Source: Anthracocystis setariae (Eukaryota; Basidiomycota; Ustilaginomycetes; Ustilaginales; Ustilaginaceae). Taken from it: a DNA stretch of 64,000 nucleotides. Numbering within the stretch: the stretch's first letter is position 1; every line of letters starts with the position of its first letter. The notes beneath the pieces were generated by a model that saw only the letters and a list, made by a program, of their open reading frames with translations, made no database searches and had not been told where the DNA came from. The position numbers and the translations under genes were made by a program. Positions 11,601-22,900 of this stretch are shown here, one piece after another. Location of the stretch: contig CAKMXJ010000006.1 of NCBI GenBank assembly GCA_928724745.1, positions 620,001-684,000 on the forward strand, read 5' to 3'.

Positions 11601-12882
11601 GATCACGGCAGTGCTCGAAATGTGTTTCGCTGGTCACTGTGGTGCCGAGATCTTTGTCGATGCACTCGATGCCGAGCTTGGCGACCCTGTTGCTGCACTG
11701 TTCAACGAGGAGCTCGGTGCGGTCATGCAGGTCAAGTCGGGCGATGTTAAGGCGGTCTCGGCGGTGCTCACGGCTGCCGGTGTGCCGTCGAACAACCTTC
11801 ATGTGATTGGACGGGTCAGTGCGCAATCGCAGGAGATCAAGGTGATTGTTCGATCGCAGCCGCTGCTCGTGTCGACTCGGGCTACGCTGCAGAAGGCATG
11901 GGCCGAGACATCGTTCCGCATGCAGAGTCTGCGTGATAACCCGGAGACAGCCGCGGTGGAGTATAGCCTGATCACGGATGAGGCTAACTCGGCGGCTGCG
12001 CTTCGTTACGATCTGACGTACGACCCGCGCGAGGACGTCGTTGGCGCACAGGTGGTCACGGCGCCTCTCGAGACGCGCCCCAAGGTGGCAATCCTTCGAG
12101 AGCAGGGTGTCAATGGACAGATCGAGATGGCTTGGGCGTTTACTCGTGCTGGCTTCTGCGCTGTCGATGTTCACATGTCGGATCTTGTTGAGGGACGCGT
12201 GACGCTGGACCAGTTTGTCGGGCTTGCGGCGTGCGGTGGTTTCTCGTTCGGTGATGTGCTTGGAGCTGGCAGTGGTTGGGCCAAATCGATTTTGCTCAAC
12301 CCCAGCGTTCGCGAGCAGTTTGTTGAATTCTTCCAGAAGCGCAACGACACGTTTGCATTGGGCGTGTGCAATGGTTGTCAGCTTCTATCGCAGCTCGGTG
12401 CAGCGGGTTTGATCCCGGAAGCTGAACACTGGCCGTTGTTCAAGGCCAACGAGTCGGGTCGTTTCGAGGGTCGACTCTCGATGGTCGAGATCACCGAGAC
12501 TGGGGGTAAACAGTCGATCTTCCTATCGGATATGGCGGGTTCGGTTCTGCCTGCGATCATCGCGCATGGTGAGGGTAGGGCATCGTTCAGAAACCACGCC
12601 GATTTGCAAGCCATCAAGGCAAAGCGACAGGTGGCAATGCAGTATGTGGATCAGAGGTATCCCATCAACCCCAACGGTAGTCCCGAGGGGATCACTGCGA
12701 TCACGGCTAATAAAGGTAGGGTGTTGGCGTTGATGCCTCATCCGGAACGTGGGGTGGCTCTGACCAGCATGAGCTGGGCTCCGGCCACTGCGTACGTCAA
12801 GGGCGAAAAGGGTTGGCAGGGTAAGGGTCCATGGTTCAGGATGTTTGAAAACGCTAGGAAATGGGTCGCTTCTCAAGCCTAA
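8671..12882 (+). CDS. ade6: Phosphoribosylformylglycinamidine synthase (FGAM synthase)
   Basis: This large single-chain PurL-type enzyme carries out the fourth step of de novo purine synthesis: FGAR + glutamine + ATP to FGAM. The start is the ATG at 8671 ([10 protein letters not shown]); the open frame reaches upstream only by a TTG. The 1403 aa match the usual 1300-1400 of eukaryotic enzymes. The order is an N-terminal domain, a linker, two AIRS-like halves ([25 protein letters not shown] in the first) and a C-terminal glutaminase with GVCNGCQ. The glutaminase triad is readable as Cys1233, His1357 and Glu1359 (PHPERG). There is no intron. The antisense strand holds a very long open frame that is a codon-bias shadow. 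The symbol follows S. cerevisiae ADE6 naming. Confidence 0.97.
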   Translation: MLSLVGSSLLHPSKRTQLLERANAKLGGKLASIDALYVHFVNPASEQAQAVLDDVSSPQRSVLDSLLVYGDNVELAHTRPAIQSVLAGGGAQNPAHTVLFVLPRPGSISPWSSKATDIARMCTLKDHVDRIERGIAFVLQPAASASASLEAADIARVHDLLYDRMTQFISAVPPTADALFHKAQPGQLKHVDLLGADGTSDRQVAKQRLVEANERLGLALANDEIDYLVDAFVAGSADGSDALRRNPTDVELFMFAQVNSEHCRHKIFNADWTIDGKDMPNTLFGMIRNTHKLHPQHTISAYSDNAAVIQGYEATRFAPSPVGALTVYQGVKEPMPFLAKVETHNHPTAVSPFPGAATGSGGEIRDEGAVGRGSKPKAGLVGFMTSNLLLDGDGRQPWEEDFGKPAHISSAYDIMIDGPLGSSAFNNEFGRPGLSGFWRTWSERVPTEDGSEVRGYHKPIMLAGGLGNVRPKNALKSRITPDAAIIVLGGPGMLIGLGGGAASSMASGSSSRADLDFASVQRDNPEMQRRCQQVIDACTALSDAPGVIEGQVGQGNPIQSIHDVGAGGLSNALPELVHDAGLGARFEIRDVLVDDPSMSPMEIWCNESQERYVLAVSAEDLPRFEAIAKRERCPYSVVGRATIEQELVVTDRLLGGTPIHLPMPILFGKPPKIARQAQSKQPLRIPFDSTLTSYLPNIKDDPVKMFAEAVDRVLHLPTVASKNFLITIGDRSITGLVVRDQMVGPYQVPVADVAVTRTSFGFDESVTGEAVASGERTPLALISAAASARMAVAESLTNIVASSIESLERIKLSANWMCAANHSDEGARLYEAVQAIGLDLCPKLGLAIPVGKDSMSMKMAWESPEGDKNEVTAPLSLTVTAFGPVDDVNLTWTPQLRTDVEDTVLLFVDLAGGKQRLGGSCLAQVFRQLGHEAPDVEDAAVLKAFFEACYTLKQLRVQKRDEGSLVLAYHDRSDGGLITAVLEMCFAGHCGAEIFVDALDAELGDPVAALFNEELGAVMQVKSGDVKAVSAVLTAAGVPSNNLHVIGRVSAQSQEIKVIVRSQPLLVSTRATLQKAWAETSFRMQSLRDNPETAAVEYSLITDEANSAAALRYDLTYDPREDVVGAQVVTAPLETRPKVAILREQGVNGQIEMAWAFTRAGFCAVDVHMSDLVEGRVTLDQFVGLAACGGFSFGDVLGAGSGWAKSILLNPSVREQFVEFFQKRNDTFALGVCNGCQLLSQLGAAGLIPEAEHWPLFKANESGRFEGRLSMVEITETGGKQSIFLSDMAGSVLPAIIAHGEGRASFRNHADLQAIKAKRQVAMQYVDQRYPINPNGSPEGITAITANKGRVLALMPHPERGVALTSMSWAPATAYVKGEKGWQGKGPWFRMFENARKWVASQA

Positions 12883-13099
12883 ATCCATCCGCCACCGGCT
12901 TGCTTCTCGTGTTGGTGTTGCTCTTCAGTATAGATGGATCTCAAGAGAAAGAAAAGCATCTTCCATTCGTTATCAGGGTTAGTGTTTTGGCAGACTGGAA
13001 AAAATGTGGTTGCATGAGTTGAGATTGATGCGTGTGGATTGGAATGTTCAATGGCTACAACCCTTCCCCCCCCCCCCCCCCTTCCGTTCCCCCACCCTA

Positions 13100-14245
13100 T
13101 CAAAATTCATCGTCATCAAAGTCTGCATGACGACAAAGTTTTGCCGACGTAGCGCTCGAAGATTGAGTACCTACCAAAGCGTCATAGGATTCCAAGAGAT
13201 CCCTTACATCCTGTTGGCGACCCAAACCCCATTTGGGATCCAGATCAATCCGCACCAAGTTGGCCACAAGCGATCCAGCCTTGTACACCAACACGGTTGG
13301 TAGCACTTGGAGCATCTTGGGATCGAACTCGTCGTATTCCTGCTCGTCGTCGTCTTGGCTATCCTGTGTGGATTTGCCAAACCCGATGGCGGCGGCTTGG
13401 ACTTGGAGGAATTTGGTTCGGGGATACTGACGCGCTAACGACACCAATGCCGAGGTGAGGATGTTGCACTGTTGCACCGCTTTCGAGTAGATGTGGATCA
13501 CGACAGGGATGGTGCTGTGTTCGTTTTCGATGGCTGAGACGTAGCCGCGCTCGTCGACTTCGCGCAGATGGCCGAACCATCGATCGGAAGCGCCCACCTC
13601 GGGATGTGTAGCCGTTTGACCCGAGATCATGGCGGTGTGCTTTGCATCGTGCAAGGATTTGATTTCGGCGATGCGCATCTCCCTACGTCTCTCCTTGGCT
13701 TGCAGGTCGGCAATAGCTTCGCGACTCACGCCCTCGTCGTCGCTAGATTCGTTCTCGCGTTGCAACCGTTGTGCTTGGTCGCGCCTCTCTCGCTCCATCT
13801 GTTCGGTGTATGTCTCGGAGGTGAGAGCGAGACCCTCCATGCGTCGGTTGGTGGCGTGGATCTTGGCAGAGCGGGCAGCAGATTCTTGCGCTGCACGCAG
13901 TTGGCGATCACGAAGCACGCCCTTGGGACCCGTATTGGTGGCACCTTGTTCGCCGCGCGTAGCTGTAAGGGACGAGTGCAGGCCTTTGACTCCACCGCTA
14001 CCATCCGCACCAGTGCTGGCGGAGGCTGTTCGTGCTTGTGAAGGTCCTCCATCATCGTCGGAGCGGTAGAAGTCGTCGTCGTCATCGTCGTTGGGAAGGT
14101 CAGAGCCTAGCTCGTCGTCTGTGTTGGGTGTATCTGCGTCTGAATTGCCGGCTGCGGCTCGACGGTCCTCGCGGTACGAAGAAGTCGGATGAGCATCGAC
14201 ACCGTGGAGTATGGCGGCCTCGACTGCGTCTGCGCTGCCAGACAT
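13100..14245 (-). CDS. Phosducin-like protein (thioredoxin fold)
   Basis: The product is 381 aa from the ATG at 14245. The N-terminal third is acidic and low-complexity (a D6 run followed by Ser/Asp). The middle is a charged helical segment with many Glu, Arg and Gln. The C-terminal part is a thioredoxin-like domain: VVIHIYSKAVQQCNILTSALVSLARQYP, then TKFLQVQAAAIGFG and PTVLVYKAGSLVANLVRID. This arrangement is that of phosducin-like proteins, co-chaperones that work with CCT in assembling G-protein beta-gamma dimers or other CCT clients. The length suggests the PhLP1 (bdm-1/PhnA) branch, but PhLP2/3 cannot be excluded by eye. It is divergent from the isoleucyl-tRNA synthetase gene. Confidence 0.75.
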   Translation of the reverse strand: MSGSADAVEAAILHGVDAHPTSSYREDRRAAAGNSDADTPNTDDELGSDLPNDDDDDDFYRSDDDGGPSQARTASASTGADGSGGVKGLHSSLTATRGEQGATNTGPKGVLRDRQLRAAQESAARSAKIHATNRRMEGLALTSETYTEQMERERRDQAQRLQRENESSDDEGVSREAIADLQAKERRREMRIAEIKSLHDAKHTAMISGQTATHPEVGASDRWFGHLREVDERGYVSAIENEHSTIPVVIHIYSKAVQQCNILTSALVSLARQYPRTKFLQVQAAAIGFGKSTQDSQDDDEQEYDEFDPKMLQVLPTVLVYKAGSLVANLVRIDLDPKWGLGRQQDVRDLLESYDALVGTQSSSATSAKLCRHADFDDDEF

Positions 14246-15019
14246 GTTGGACTGCAGTCGTGCTCAAATGAGTCGAGAGCAAAAGATGTCGCCGTATAGA
14301 GATCACGAGACTAGAACTACGAGAGCTGCTCGATGAATTGTAGGAGAGCGGGATGGACGAGGCGAAATCAGGTGTTGTTCAGGAACCAACGTAAGTAGAG
14401 ACTAGGAGGAGATGTGGATGGGAGGATGAGCGTTGCGACGTGGGATGTGCTGATACGTTGCAGTGTCAGAGAGGGGTGACAAAGGGATGATAGGGCTCGA
14501 GCGAACAATGCAAGTAGGCTGGAAGCTGGCGGGGACGAGGCTCGTGCGAACCAAGCGCTCCCCTTTTTTTTTCTTTTTGGTGGTTGCACAGCATTATTAT
14601 ATTGACGTGCATACAATCCCGGCGGAGCTTTTTTAAAAAGGTGTTGGTCTCAAAAGATTTTTGCTTTACAACTGTTACTTAATGAAAGGTTAACAATTTT
14701 TTTTATTTTACTTGCCGCACGAGAGTGTTTGGCAACTGACTCGAAAAGTGAAATTATTGTGTTGGATCGATTGATTCTTGTTGAGAGAAAAGAAAGCGCA
14801 GCGGCTTTTTGGTTTGGGTTTGGGTTGATTTGTTCCTTTCTTTGGTTGCGCTCAGTCGAGCTTTCTGAGTGGTCCGAGTCACTTGACCATTGTTGCTTCT
14901 TCCTCCTTGGCCACCATCCTCCATTCAGTGAAAAACATTGGAAACGCATCGCTCCTCTACCTGCTTTAGCTTCAGCTCCAGCTAAGCTAGGTAGTCGTTA
15001 CGCTGCTCATATATACATC
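14246..15019. promoter_or_regulatory. Shared divergent promoter, phosducin-like and IleRS genes
   Basis: This 774-bp interval is AT-rich between about 14560 and 14760. TGACTC occurs at 14737-14742 on the plus strand and again as GAGTCA at 14876-14881 (TGACTC on the minus strand), 278 and 139 bp upstream of the IleRS ATG. Both match the Gcn4/Cpc1 core; tRNA-synthetase genes are common targets of that pathway in fungi. Confidence 0.45.
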
Positions 15020-18000
15020 ATGGCGGATACAACAAATGACCCCAACGCCGTTTTCGGCGACCACGAGGTCTCAGCTCCCTTCAACTTCTCCAACCAGGAG
15101 GAAAAAGTCATCCGATACTGGCGTGCCATCGACGCCTTCAAGACCTCGCTCAAACAGAGTCAAGGAAGGAAACCCTACAGCTTCTACGATGGTCCTCCCT
15201 TTGCCACCGGTCTCCCTCACTACGGCCATCTCCTCCAAGGTACCGTAAAGGATGTCGTCACCCGATACGCCCACGCAACTGGTCACTACGTCGATCGTCG
15301 CTTCGGTTGGGATTGCCACGGTCTCCCCGTCGAACACGAGATTGACAAGAAGCTTGGCATCAAGGGCAAAGACGATGTCATGGCCATGGGCATCGACAAA
15401 TACAACGCAGAGTGCAAGGCCATCGTCATGACCTACCAGACCGAATGGAGAAACATTGTAGAACGTATGGGACGATGGATCGATTTCGACAACGGTTACA
15501 AGACCATGGATCTCACCTACATGGAGTCGGTCTGGTGGGTTTTCAAGACCCTCTTCGACAAGGGTCTCGTCTACCAGGGCATCCGTGTCATGCCTTACTC
15601 CACTGCTTGCACCACTCCTCTCTCCAACTTCGAGGCCGGTCTCGACTATCGCGAGGTGCAGGATCCCGCGGTCACCGTCAGCTTCCCTCTCGTAGACGAC
15701 CCCAAGACTGCTTTCCTCGCATGGACCACCACCCCTTGGACTCTGCCCTCCAACCTGGGTCTTTGCGTCCACCCCGACTTCAACTACGTCAAGATCCACG
15801 ATGACGAGCGTGATATCAACTTTATCCTCCACGAGGACCTCTTGACTACCCTCTACAAGGATCCCAAAAAGGCCAAGTTCCAGAAGCTCGAAACCTTCAA
15901 GGGCAAGGATCTCGTCGGCATCAAATACCAGCCCATCTTCCCTTACTTTGAGCAGCGCTTCAAGGACCGCGCCTTCCGCGTCCTTTCCGACACCTACGTC
16001 ACCTCGGATGCAGGTACCGGTATCGTTCATCAGGCTCCCGCATTTGGTGACGACGATCACCGCGTTGCCATCGCCCATGGCGTCATCACCCGCGATGAGA
16101 CGCCTCCCAACCCAGTCGACGAGGCCGGCCGATACACCAAGGAAGTACCGGACTACCAGGGCGTCCATGTCAAGGAGGCCGACAAGGCTATTCAGAAGGA
16201 TCTCAAGGCCCGCGGTCGTCTCATCGTTCAGTCCACGTTGACCCATCAGTATCCATTCTGCTGGAGATCCGGTACGCCGCTCATCTACAAGGCCATTCCT
16301 TCGTGGTTTGTCCGCGTCGAGCCTGCAGTTGAAAAGCTCGTCAAGAACAACAAGCAGACTCTCTGGGTTCCTCAGCAGGTCGGTGAGGGCCGATTCGGAA
16401 GCTGGATCGCCAACGCCCGTGACTGGAACATCAGCAGGAACCGATACTGGGGTACCCCGCTACCGCTGTGGTGCAGTGACGACATGGACGAGGTCGTCTG
16501 TGTCGGCTCGGTCGAGCAACTCGAAAAGCTTTCCGGCGTCTCGGGTATCACCGACTTGCACAAGGACAAGATCCAGCACATCACCATCCCTTCGCAAAAG
16601 GGCAAAGGTCAGCTCAAGCTCGTCGAGGAAGTGTTTGACTGCTGGTTCGAGTCGGGTTCCATGCCTTATGCTCAGGCCCACTACCCGTTCGAGAACAAGG
16701 AGAAATTCGAAAAGTCGTTCCCCGCCGACTTTATCTCGGAAGGTCTCGACCAGACGCGTGGTTGGTTCTACACGCTTCTCATCTTGGGAACCCACCTCTT
16801 CGACACTGCGCCCTGGAAGAACCTCATCGTCACGGGTCTCGTCGCCGCTGCGGACGGTAAGAAGATGAGCAAGTCGCTCCGAAACTACCCGGACCCCAAC
16901 CTGCTCATCAACCAGTACGGTGCGGATGCTGTGCGTCTCTACCTCATCAACTCGCCCGTTGTACGTGCCGAGAATCTGCGCTTCAAGGAAGAGGGTGTCA
17001 AGGAAGTGGTCTCGTCCGCTTTCTTGCCGTGGCTCAACTCGTTCCGCTTCTTCCTCGGCTCGGTCAACCTGCTCGAGAAGGACCACGGCATCAAGTTTGT
17101 CTACGACGAGACGGCACCCACCTCGTCCAACGTCATGGATCGATGGATCCTGGCTCGTTGCCAGACGCTTATCAAACTCATCCAGGACGAGATGGCGGCT
17201 TACCGTCTGTATACCGTCATGCCTCGGCTGGGCGACCTGATTGACGAACTGACCAACTGGTACATTCGCTTCAACCGTCGTCGTTTGAAGGGCGAGAACG
17301 GCGTGCAAGACACCAAGGCTGCTCTCAATTCGCTGTTCGAGACGCTGTACACGCTGTGCCGTACGTTGGCGCCGTTTACGCCGTTCTTGAGCGAGAACCT
17401 GTACCAGGGCTTGCGCAAGTTTTTGCCGAGCCCGGCGGCGAGCGACAAGGAGGATTACCGCAGTGTGCACTTCCTGCCGTTCCCGACGGTCAACGAGTCG
17501 TACTTTGACGCTGTGATTCAGAGGCAGTTCAGGGCGCTGCAGTCGGTGATCGAGCTGGGTCGTGTGATCCGCGTGAACCACAACTTGGCCATCCGCGTAC
17601 CGCTCAAGGAGCTCGTTGTGTTCCACACGGAAAAGCAGTATCTTGACGATGTCGAGTCGCTGGCCGACTATGTTAAGGAGGAGCTCAACGTTCGCGATCT
17701 TGTTCTGTCGTCGGATGAGGCCAAGTGCGGTGTGCGCTTCAAGCTGTTCGCCGATTGGCCAGTGCTGGGTCGTAAGCTGCGCAAGGATGTCGGCAAGGTG
17801 CGCAAGGGTCTCGAGACGGTGACGTCGGCCGAGGCCAAGTCGTACATGGAGACGGGCCAGCTCAATGTTGCCGGTGTGGACCTGGTGGAAGGCGATCTGC
17901 GTGTTATTCGCTACGTCGAAACCAACGAGGTGGAGGGATCGTTTGAGTCCAACACGGATGGCAATGTGGTGGTTCTGCTCGATGTGCAGCCGAGGCCCGA

Positions 18001-18286
18001 ATTGCAGATGGAGGGTACGGCCAGGGAGGTGGTCAACAGGATTCAGAGGTTGAGGAAGAAGGCTGGTTTGGTGGCGACGGACGAAGTGGATGCTTTCTAC
18101 TCGTTCGGTCAAGGGGTGGGCGAGGCGTTGGCAGAGTGCATCGAGAGCCAGCAGGAGACGTTTATGAAGGCGCTCAGGAGGAAGCCGTTGCCAGAGTCTG
18201 ATAAGAAGTCGGATGCAAAGGTGATTCTGCAGGAAGAACAGGAGGTGGGTGAGGACAAGTTCATGCTCACCCTCGCCTGGGCTTAG
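15020..18286 (+). CDS. ils1: Isoleucyl-tRNA synthetase, cytosolic
   Basis: This class I synthetase charges tRNA-Ile. The start is the ATG at 15020 (MADTTNDPNAVFG); the frame is open for 97 more codons upstream but only through a TTG. The length is 1088 aa, as for eukaryotic cytosolic IleRS. The HIGH motif appears as HYGH (67-70) after PYSFYDGPPFATGLP, and KMSKS is at 615-619. Between them lies the CP1 editing region (GTGIVHQAPAFGDDD near 16014-16056), and NRYWGTPLPLW precedes the catalytic return. The C-terminal half carries the anticodon-binding region. No mitochondrial presequence is seen at the chosen start. There is no intron. Confidence 0.97.
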   Translation: MADTTNDPNAVFGDHEVSAPFNFSNQEEKVIRYWRAIDAFKTSLKQSQGRKPYSFYDGPPFATGLPHYGHLLQGTVKDVVTRYAHATGHYVDRRFGWDCHGLPVEHEIDKKLGIKGKDDVMAMGIDKYNAECKAIVMTYQTEWRNIVERMGRWIDFDNGYKTMDLTYMESVWWVFKTLFDKGLVYQGIRVMPYSTACTTPLSNFEAGLDYREVQDPAVTVSFPLVDDPKTAFLAWTTTPWTLPSNLGLCVHPDFNYVKIHDDERDINFILHEDLLTTLYKDPKKAKFQKLETFKGKDLVGIKYQPIFPYFEQRFKDRAFRVLSDTYVTSDAGTGIVHQAPAFGDDDHRVAIAHGVITRDETPPNPVDEAGRYTKEVPDYQGVHVKEADKAIQKDLKARGRLIVQSTLTHQYPFCWRSGTPLIYKAIPSWFVRVEPAVEKLVKNNKQTLWVPQQVGEGRFGSWIANARDWNISRNRYWGTPLPLWCSDDMDEVVCVGSVEQLEKLSGVSGITDLHKDKIQHITIPSQKGKGQLKLVEEVFDCWFESGSMPYAQAHYPFENKEKFEKSFPADFISEGLDQTRGWFYTLLILGTHLFDTAPWKNLIVTGLVAAADGKKMSKSLRNYPDPNLLINQYGADAVRLYLINSPVVRAENLRFKEEGVKEVVSSAFLPWLNSFRFFLGSVNLLEKDHGIKFVYDETAPTSSNVMDRWILARCQTLIKLIQDEMAAYRLYTVMPRLGDLIDELTNWYIRFNRRRLKGENGVQDTKAALNSLFETLYTLCRTLAPFTPFLSENLYQGLRKFLPSPAASDKEDYRSVHFLPFPTVNESYFDAVIQRQFRALQSVIELGRVIRVNHNLAIRVPLKELVVFHTEKQYLDDVESLADYVKEELNVRDLVLSSDEAKCGVRFKLFADWPVLGRKLRKDVGKVRKGLETVTSAEAKSYMETGQLNVAGVDLVEGDLRVIRYVETNEVEGSFESNTDGNVVVLLDVQPRPELQMEGTAREVVNRIQRLRKKAGLVATDEVDAFYSFGQGVGEALAECIESQQETFMKALRRKPLPESDKKSDAKVILQEEQEVGEDKFMLTLAWA

Positions 18287-18506
18287 ACGACGACTAGACC
18301 TTTTCGATACGTTGTGGTAAAAAAAAAAAGAAGCCAAATTATCAGTGTGCGTTTACTAAACCTGCTCAGTCGTGTGTGTTGGGTCCAATCGATCGAGTGC
18401 TAGGCGGATACAGATGGGGTAAATGCTATAATGGTGATGGTACATGGTTGGAAAAAGGATTGAAAGAAGCAAGTTGGGTATATGTGTGGATGAAGATGTG
18501 CGATGA

Positions 18507-19214
18507 CTAGCGCTTTTTGGACGAGCCGAAGCCGCCGAAGCCCATAGCAGCCATCATGGCAGCCTCAGCGTCGTTGTCGGCATCACCTTTGACATGTTGT
18601 TGCTGTGTCACGCGCGACTTGCTAAGCTGCTTGTATTCTCTTCTCTTCCTCCTCTTTTCCTCCCTCTCCTTGTCCTCGAGTTGAGCTATTTGCTTTAACC
18701 TCTCGTCAAAGTCGTACTGCAAAGGCTTGCCCGCATCCGCTCGAAACCGTGTCGTCCTCAACTCGTCCAACATGTCCCTGACCTGTTGCAGAGTGGCCCT
18801 ATCCTGCTGCGTCGACTGCCCAATGCGCATCAAGTGAACCCTGCCATTGATATGGTCCAAATACGCCAGGTTGTCTTTTAGCAACTTGTTACATACTTGG
18901 CAGTAAAAACCTGGACCGGATTGAGCGTTGGTGTCGGCGAGATCGAGCATGAGTGTCTTTCCCTCGTTTGCTTCGAGACCAAGTGGTGCACGACGTTGTT
19001 GCATGGCGAGTTCGGGTTCGGGTTGATTGGATTTGAGCCGTTTGAGCGGGGGAAGGCCTTGGGAGCGACGTTGGGCGTTGAGGAGGTCTAGTTCAGCTTG
19101 ACGTTTCTCGCGAGACAGGGCTTTGTGTGAGAATTCATCCTTGTCCCACGTACGACGGCTCGGCCCTACGCCACCGCTAGATGCTCCTGCAGCGGATGAG
19201 GAGGCTTTCGACAT
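18507..19214 (-). CDS. snu23: Snu23-like tri-snRNP zinc-finger protein
   Basis: The product is 235 aa from the ATG at 19214 (MSKASSSAAG); a TTG farther upstream is ignored. It has a matrin/U1-type C2H2 finger, FYCQVCNKLLKDNLAYLDHINGRVH in two pieces, with Cys105, Cys108, His121 and His127 and H-x5-H spacing. A basic, helix-rich tail (KEREEKRRKRREYKQL) follows. The WDKDEFSHKALSREKRQ stretch near residue 23 is typical of Snu23/ZMAT2. Snu23 is a U4/U6.U5 tri-snRNP component acting in the pre-B/B spliceosome near the 5' splice site. It is divergent from the nucleoporin gene. Confidence 0.88.
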   Translation of the reverse strand: MSKASSSAAGASSGGVGPSRRTWDKDEFSHKALSREKRQAELDLLNAQRRSQGLPPLKRLKSNQPEPELAMQQRRAPLGLEANEGKTLMLDLADTNAQSGPGFYCQVCNKLLKDNLAYLDHINGRVHLMRIGQSTQQDRATLQQVRDMLDELRTTRFRADAGKPLQYDFDERLKQIAQLEDKEREEKRRKRREYKQLSKSRVTQQQHVKGDADNDAEAAMMAAMGFGGFGSSKKR

Positions 19215-19502
19215 GATTGCGACCGTATGGACGTGAGAGACATAGAGTCGGAGAGAAAAGTTGGGCAACAAGGCGAGCTCAGCTCCACTTTTTTGGATTT
19301 GGCGCAGTGGAATTGAATTCCGGTATCCGAAGACAATATTTCAAGCGGGTTGTTGGTGATCGCATTTCGAGACGTACTGTACTGTAAGATCGGTGAAATC
19401 GGGCACAACAGCGAGCGTTGCGTGTCACAGACGCGAACGAGACAAGGATGTGTGTGATCTTCCAAAAATGAACAAAAAGAGAGCGCGGTTGCAGAGCGTG
19501 AT

Positions 19503-19537
<35 letters not shown>

Positions 19538-19946
19538 CCAAAGCAAAGCAAAGCAAAGCACTGACCTTCGATTTTGGCTGTTTTGGATTTGCGCCGAATT
19601 CCATGAAAATGAATATTTGCTGCTCATCATCGCTTTGTGCTCAGCTCACCATTCAACACTCTCATCATCTCCTCTCTCTTCTTTGTCGTTCCTTCTTTTG
19701 CTTTTCCCTCTTCACTCATACTTGGGCATTCTACCGATACCCTCTACCGTGTCGCGACGCGACGCTCGACTCCGATCAGCCTCGTTCCTATCCACACGCA
19801 TAGATCCTTGGATTCGCCTGCTCCTAGCCAACGACGTACATCCTCGATTTGTTCGATCGTTCTCGAGCCATCCAGCACCCGGATCTGCTTAGTATAGCGA
19901 GCTGCATTCTGCCTACCCTCGGCGCCAGCAATCACCCTTTGTCGAC
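19215..19946. promoter_or_regulatory. Divergent promoter of snu23 and nucleoporin genes
   Basis: This 732-bp region contains an (AG)n microsatellite near 19507-19535, then a (CAAAG)n tract to 19561, and a pyrimidine-rich segment at 19640-19740 on the nucleoporin side. GTACTGTACTGTAAG at 19374-19388 is one copy of a motif dispersed over this window. I see no gene in it. Confidence 0.45.
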
Positions 19947-22900
19947 ATGTTTGGTTCTTCCGGTTTCAGCGGCTTTGGCCAGCAGAACAATCAGCAGCAG
20001 CAGCAGCAACAACAACAACAACAACAGCAGCAGCAGCAGCAGCCCGCGGGTGGTCTCTTTGGCCAAGCAGCTCAGACAACAACACCCGCTCAGACAGGCT
20101 TCGGTGCCAGCACAGGTAAGTAACACCACCGACAAGAGCTCCTTTCAGACAACCGTTCGTCACTGCAAGCGTACTCATTGCCCCCCCCCCTTTTTTTTGG
20201 TTGGTTCGTTGACAGGTTTCGGGTCCACAGGTGGCTTTGGCGCAGCTCAGCCAGCCGCACAGACTGGCGGCGGTCTCTTTGGCCAGCAGCAGAACCAGGC
20301 CCAGACACCAGCCTTTGGTGGCTTTGGTGCAGCCAACAATGCTTCCACCGGCGGCGCTTTCGGCGCCCGTCCCACTACCACCACAGGCTTCGGCGGCCTC
20401 GGCGCCTCCAACTCAAATGCTCCAACCAGCTCCTTCACTTTCGGCTCTACTCCCGCGCAGCAGCAACCAGCAACTGGTGGCTTTGGCTCGTCCACGTTCG
20501 GTGCCGCCGCCCCCGCCACGGGTGGTCTCTTTGGTCAGCAACCACAGCAACCCGCTGCAACCGGCTTCGGTGCTACCACTGGCGCCTTTGGCCAACCCGC
20601 TCCCGGCGCCACTCCTGCTCAGATCACCCAAGGCACTGCTACCGTTCCATACGATCCTGTCCGCGAAGATCTAACGCCCACCGAACACAACAAGGATCGC
20701 AAGAACTGGGATGTTCAGCAGTCCATCACCGTCATGCCCGCCTACAGCCATCACAGCATCGAAGAGCTTCGTCTCATCGACTACCAGCAGGGACGTTCCA
20801 AAGGCAACACCGGTCCAGGTGCCGCCGCCGCTCCCTCTACCGGCTTCGGCTTTGGCGCCAACAACAACACCACCGGCGCCTTTGGTCAGCCACAGCAGCC
20901 GGCGACTGGGTTCGGTGCGACCCAGACACCCTCCACAGGTGGTCTCTTTGGTCAGCCTCCTCAGCAGCAGCAGCAACAGACTGGCGGTCTGTTCGGACAG
21001 CAAAACAACCAGCAGCTGTCTGGTGGCCTCTTTGGTGCCAAACCTGCTGCGACCGGCTTTGGCGCTTCTACTACCGGCGGTGGTCTTTTCGGCCAACAGA
21101 ACAACCAACCCCAGACTGGCGGTCTCTTCGGTCAGCAGCAGAACCAGCAGCAGCCTGGCTCCTCTTTTGCTTTTGGCGCTCAACCACAGCAGCCCGCCGC
21201 CAACACCGGCTTCACTTTCGGCGCCAACAACAACGCTGCTACCCAAAATAAGCCTGCCTTTGGTTTCGGCGCCTCAACTACTCAACCAGCTCAGACCGGT
21301 ACCACCGGTTTCGGCTTCGGTGCCAACACAAACCAGCAAGCAGGTCAGACCGGTTTCGGTGCTACCACCACCACCGGCACCGCCGGCGGCTTCTCGTTTG
21401 GAGCCAAGCCCGCCACCGGGGGCCTCTTCGGCAACTCTACCAGCCAGCCAGGCCAGACAGCCGGTACAACCAACACCTTTGGCGGCTTTGGTGCCAACAA
21501 CGCTGCCACTCAAAACAAGCCTGCCTTCGGCTTCGGTGCAGGTGGAGGTTTTGGCGCTACTTCGGGTGCTACCACTGGCACCACAGCTGCCCCTGCCACT
21601 GGCGGTCTCTTCGGCGGTGCCAACACCACCCAGCCCAGCGGCGGTCTGTTCGGCAACACCAACAATACCGCAACTGGTGCAACGGGTACCGCTGGAGGTT
21701 TCAGCTTTGGCGCCAACAACAACCAGCAGGCTGGGCAGACGGCCACCACCGGTGGCTTCGGTGGTGGTCTGTTTGGTGCGAAGCCCGCTGGTCAGACCGG
21801 TACTCAGCCCGCTACCGGTGGCCTGTTTGGTGGGGCTGGCACCCAGACCGGAGCAACCGGCACTGGATTCGGAGCGGGTACTTCCACCGGTGGTGGTCTG
21901 TTTGGCAACACCGCTAACAAGCCCGCTACCGGCGGCTTCTCCTTCGGCGGAGGCGCTGGCTCTTCGCTCTTCGGCAACAACAACCAAACCAACCAGCAGC
22001 AGAATGCAGGCGGTCTTGGCACCGGCTTTGGTGCCACGCAAACCAACACCACCGGCGGTGGCCTCTTCGGCAACAATCAGACTTCCAACACAGGTGCAAC
22101 CGGGGGTCTTTTTGGTGGAGCCACCAACACTGGCGGCTCGTCGCTGTTCGGCAACGCTGGCGGCTCCAACACGGGAGGAGGCCTATTTGGCGGCGCAAAC
22201 AACAGCATCACTGGAGGCGGTCTCTTCGGCGGTCTCGGCGGTGCTCAGAATCAGCAAGCATCGGGCGGCCTCTTTGGCCAGCAGAATCAACAGCAGCAGA
22301 ACAATCTGCAGAACCAGCAGCAACCCACCGTGCAGGCTTCGCTCGATTCCAACCCCTACGGCACCGACAGTCTCTTCGCCTCGAATCCCATCAACGGAAC
22401 GACCGGATCCATCGTCAACGGTGCAACCCTTCCCTTCAACGTAGCGCCCAAGAACAAACCGCCTCTCACCACACCCTTCCGCTCGAGCCCGCGTGGCGCC
22501 AACAAGATCAACCGTCTGCGAGGCTCCACTCCGGGCGTCTCCGGTCTCGGCAGCTCCAGCTTCGTTCGTGAGGGCACGCCTGGCTCGTTCCGTGAAGGCA
22601 CGCCCGGTGCTCACACACGCTTCGGCACTCCAGGTCGCGCCGGCTCGCCCGCCCTGTTCAAGGGTCTGAGCGACGAGTATAGCCAGCCTTTGTCGTCGCA
22701 GGCCTTCGTTTCGCGACCTTCGGCCAAGCGTCTGGTGCTGGACGATGCGGGTGAGAACAGTTTCACTGCTTCTCGCGTCGGTCGCAGCGGCAGCGTTCCT
22801 CACTTTGACTCGGGTGCCAGCCCGGCAGTCGGCTCACTGGCTGGGTCCGCTTTCCGCAACGGTACGGCGGCGCCCGGCTCGGCTTCGCGTGTCACATTCA

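Noticed and set aside
8635..12174. Very long antisense open frame opposite the FGAM synthase gene
   Set aside because: The sense strand is a clear 1403-aa enzyme; the antisense frame is a by-product of strong third-position GC bias and is full of His/Arg/Asp repeats.
16460..18337. 625-codon antisense frame opposite isoleucyl-tRNA synthetase
   Set aside because: Same codon-bias shadow; the composition is Arg/Leu/His-rich with no domain.
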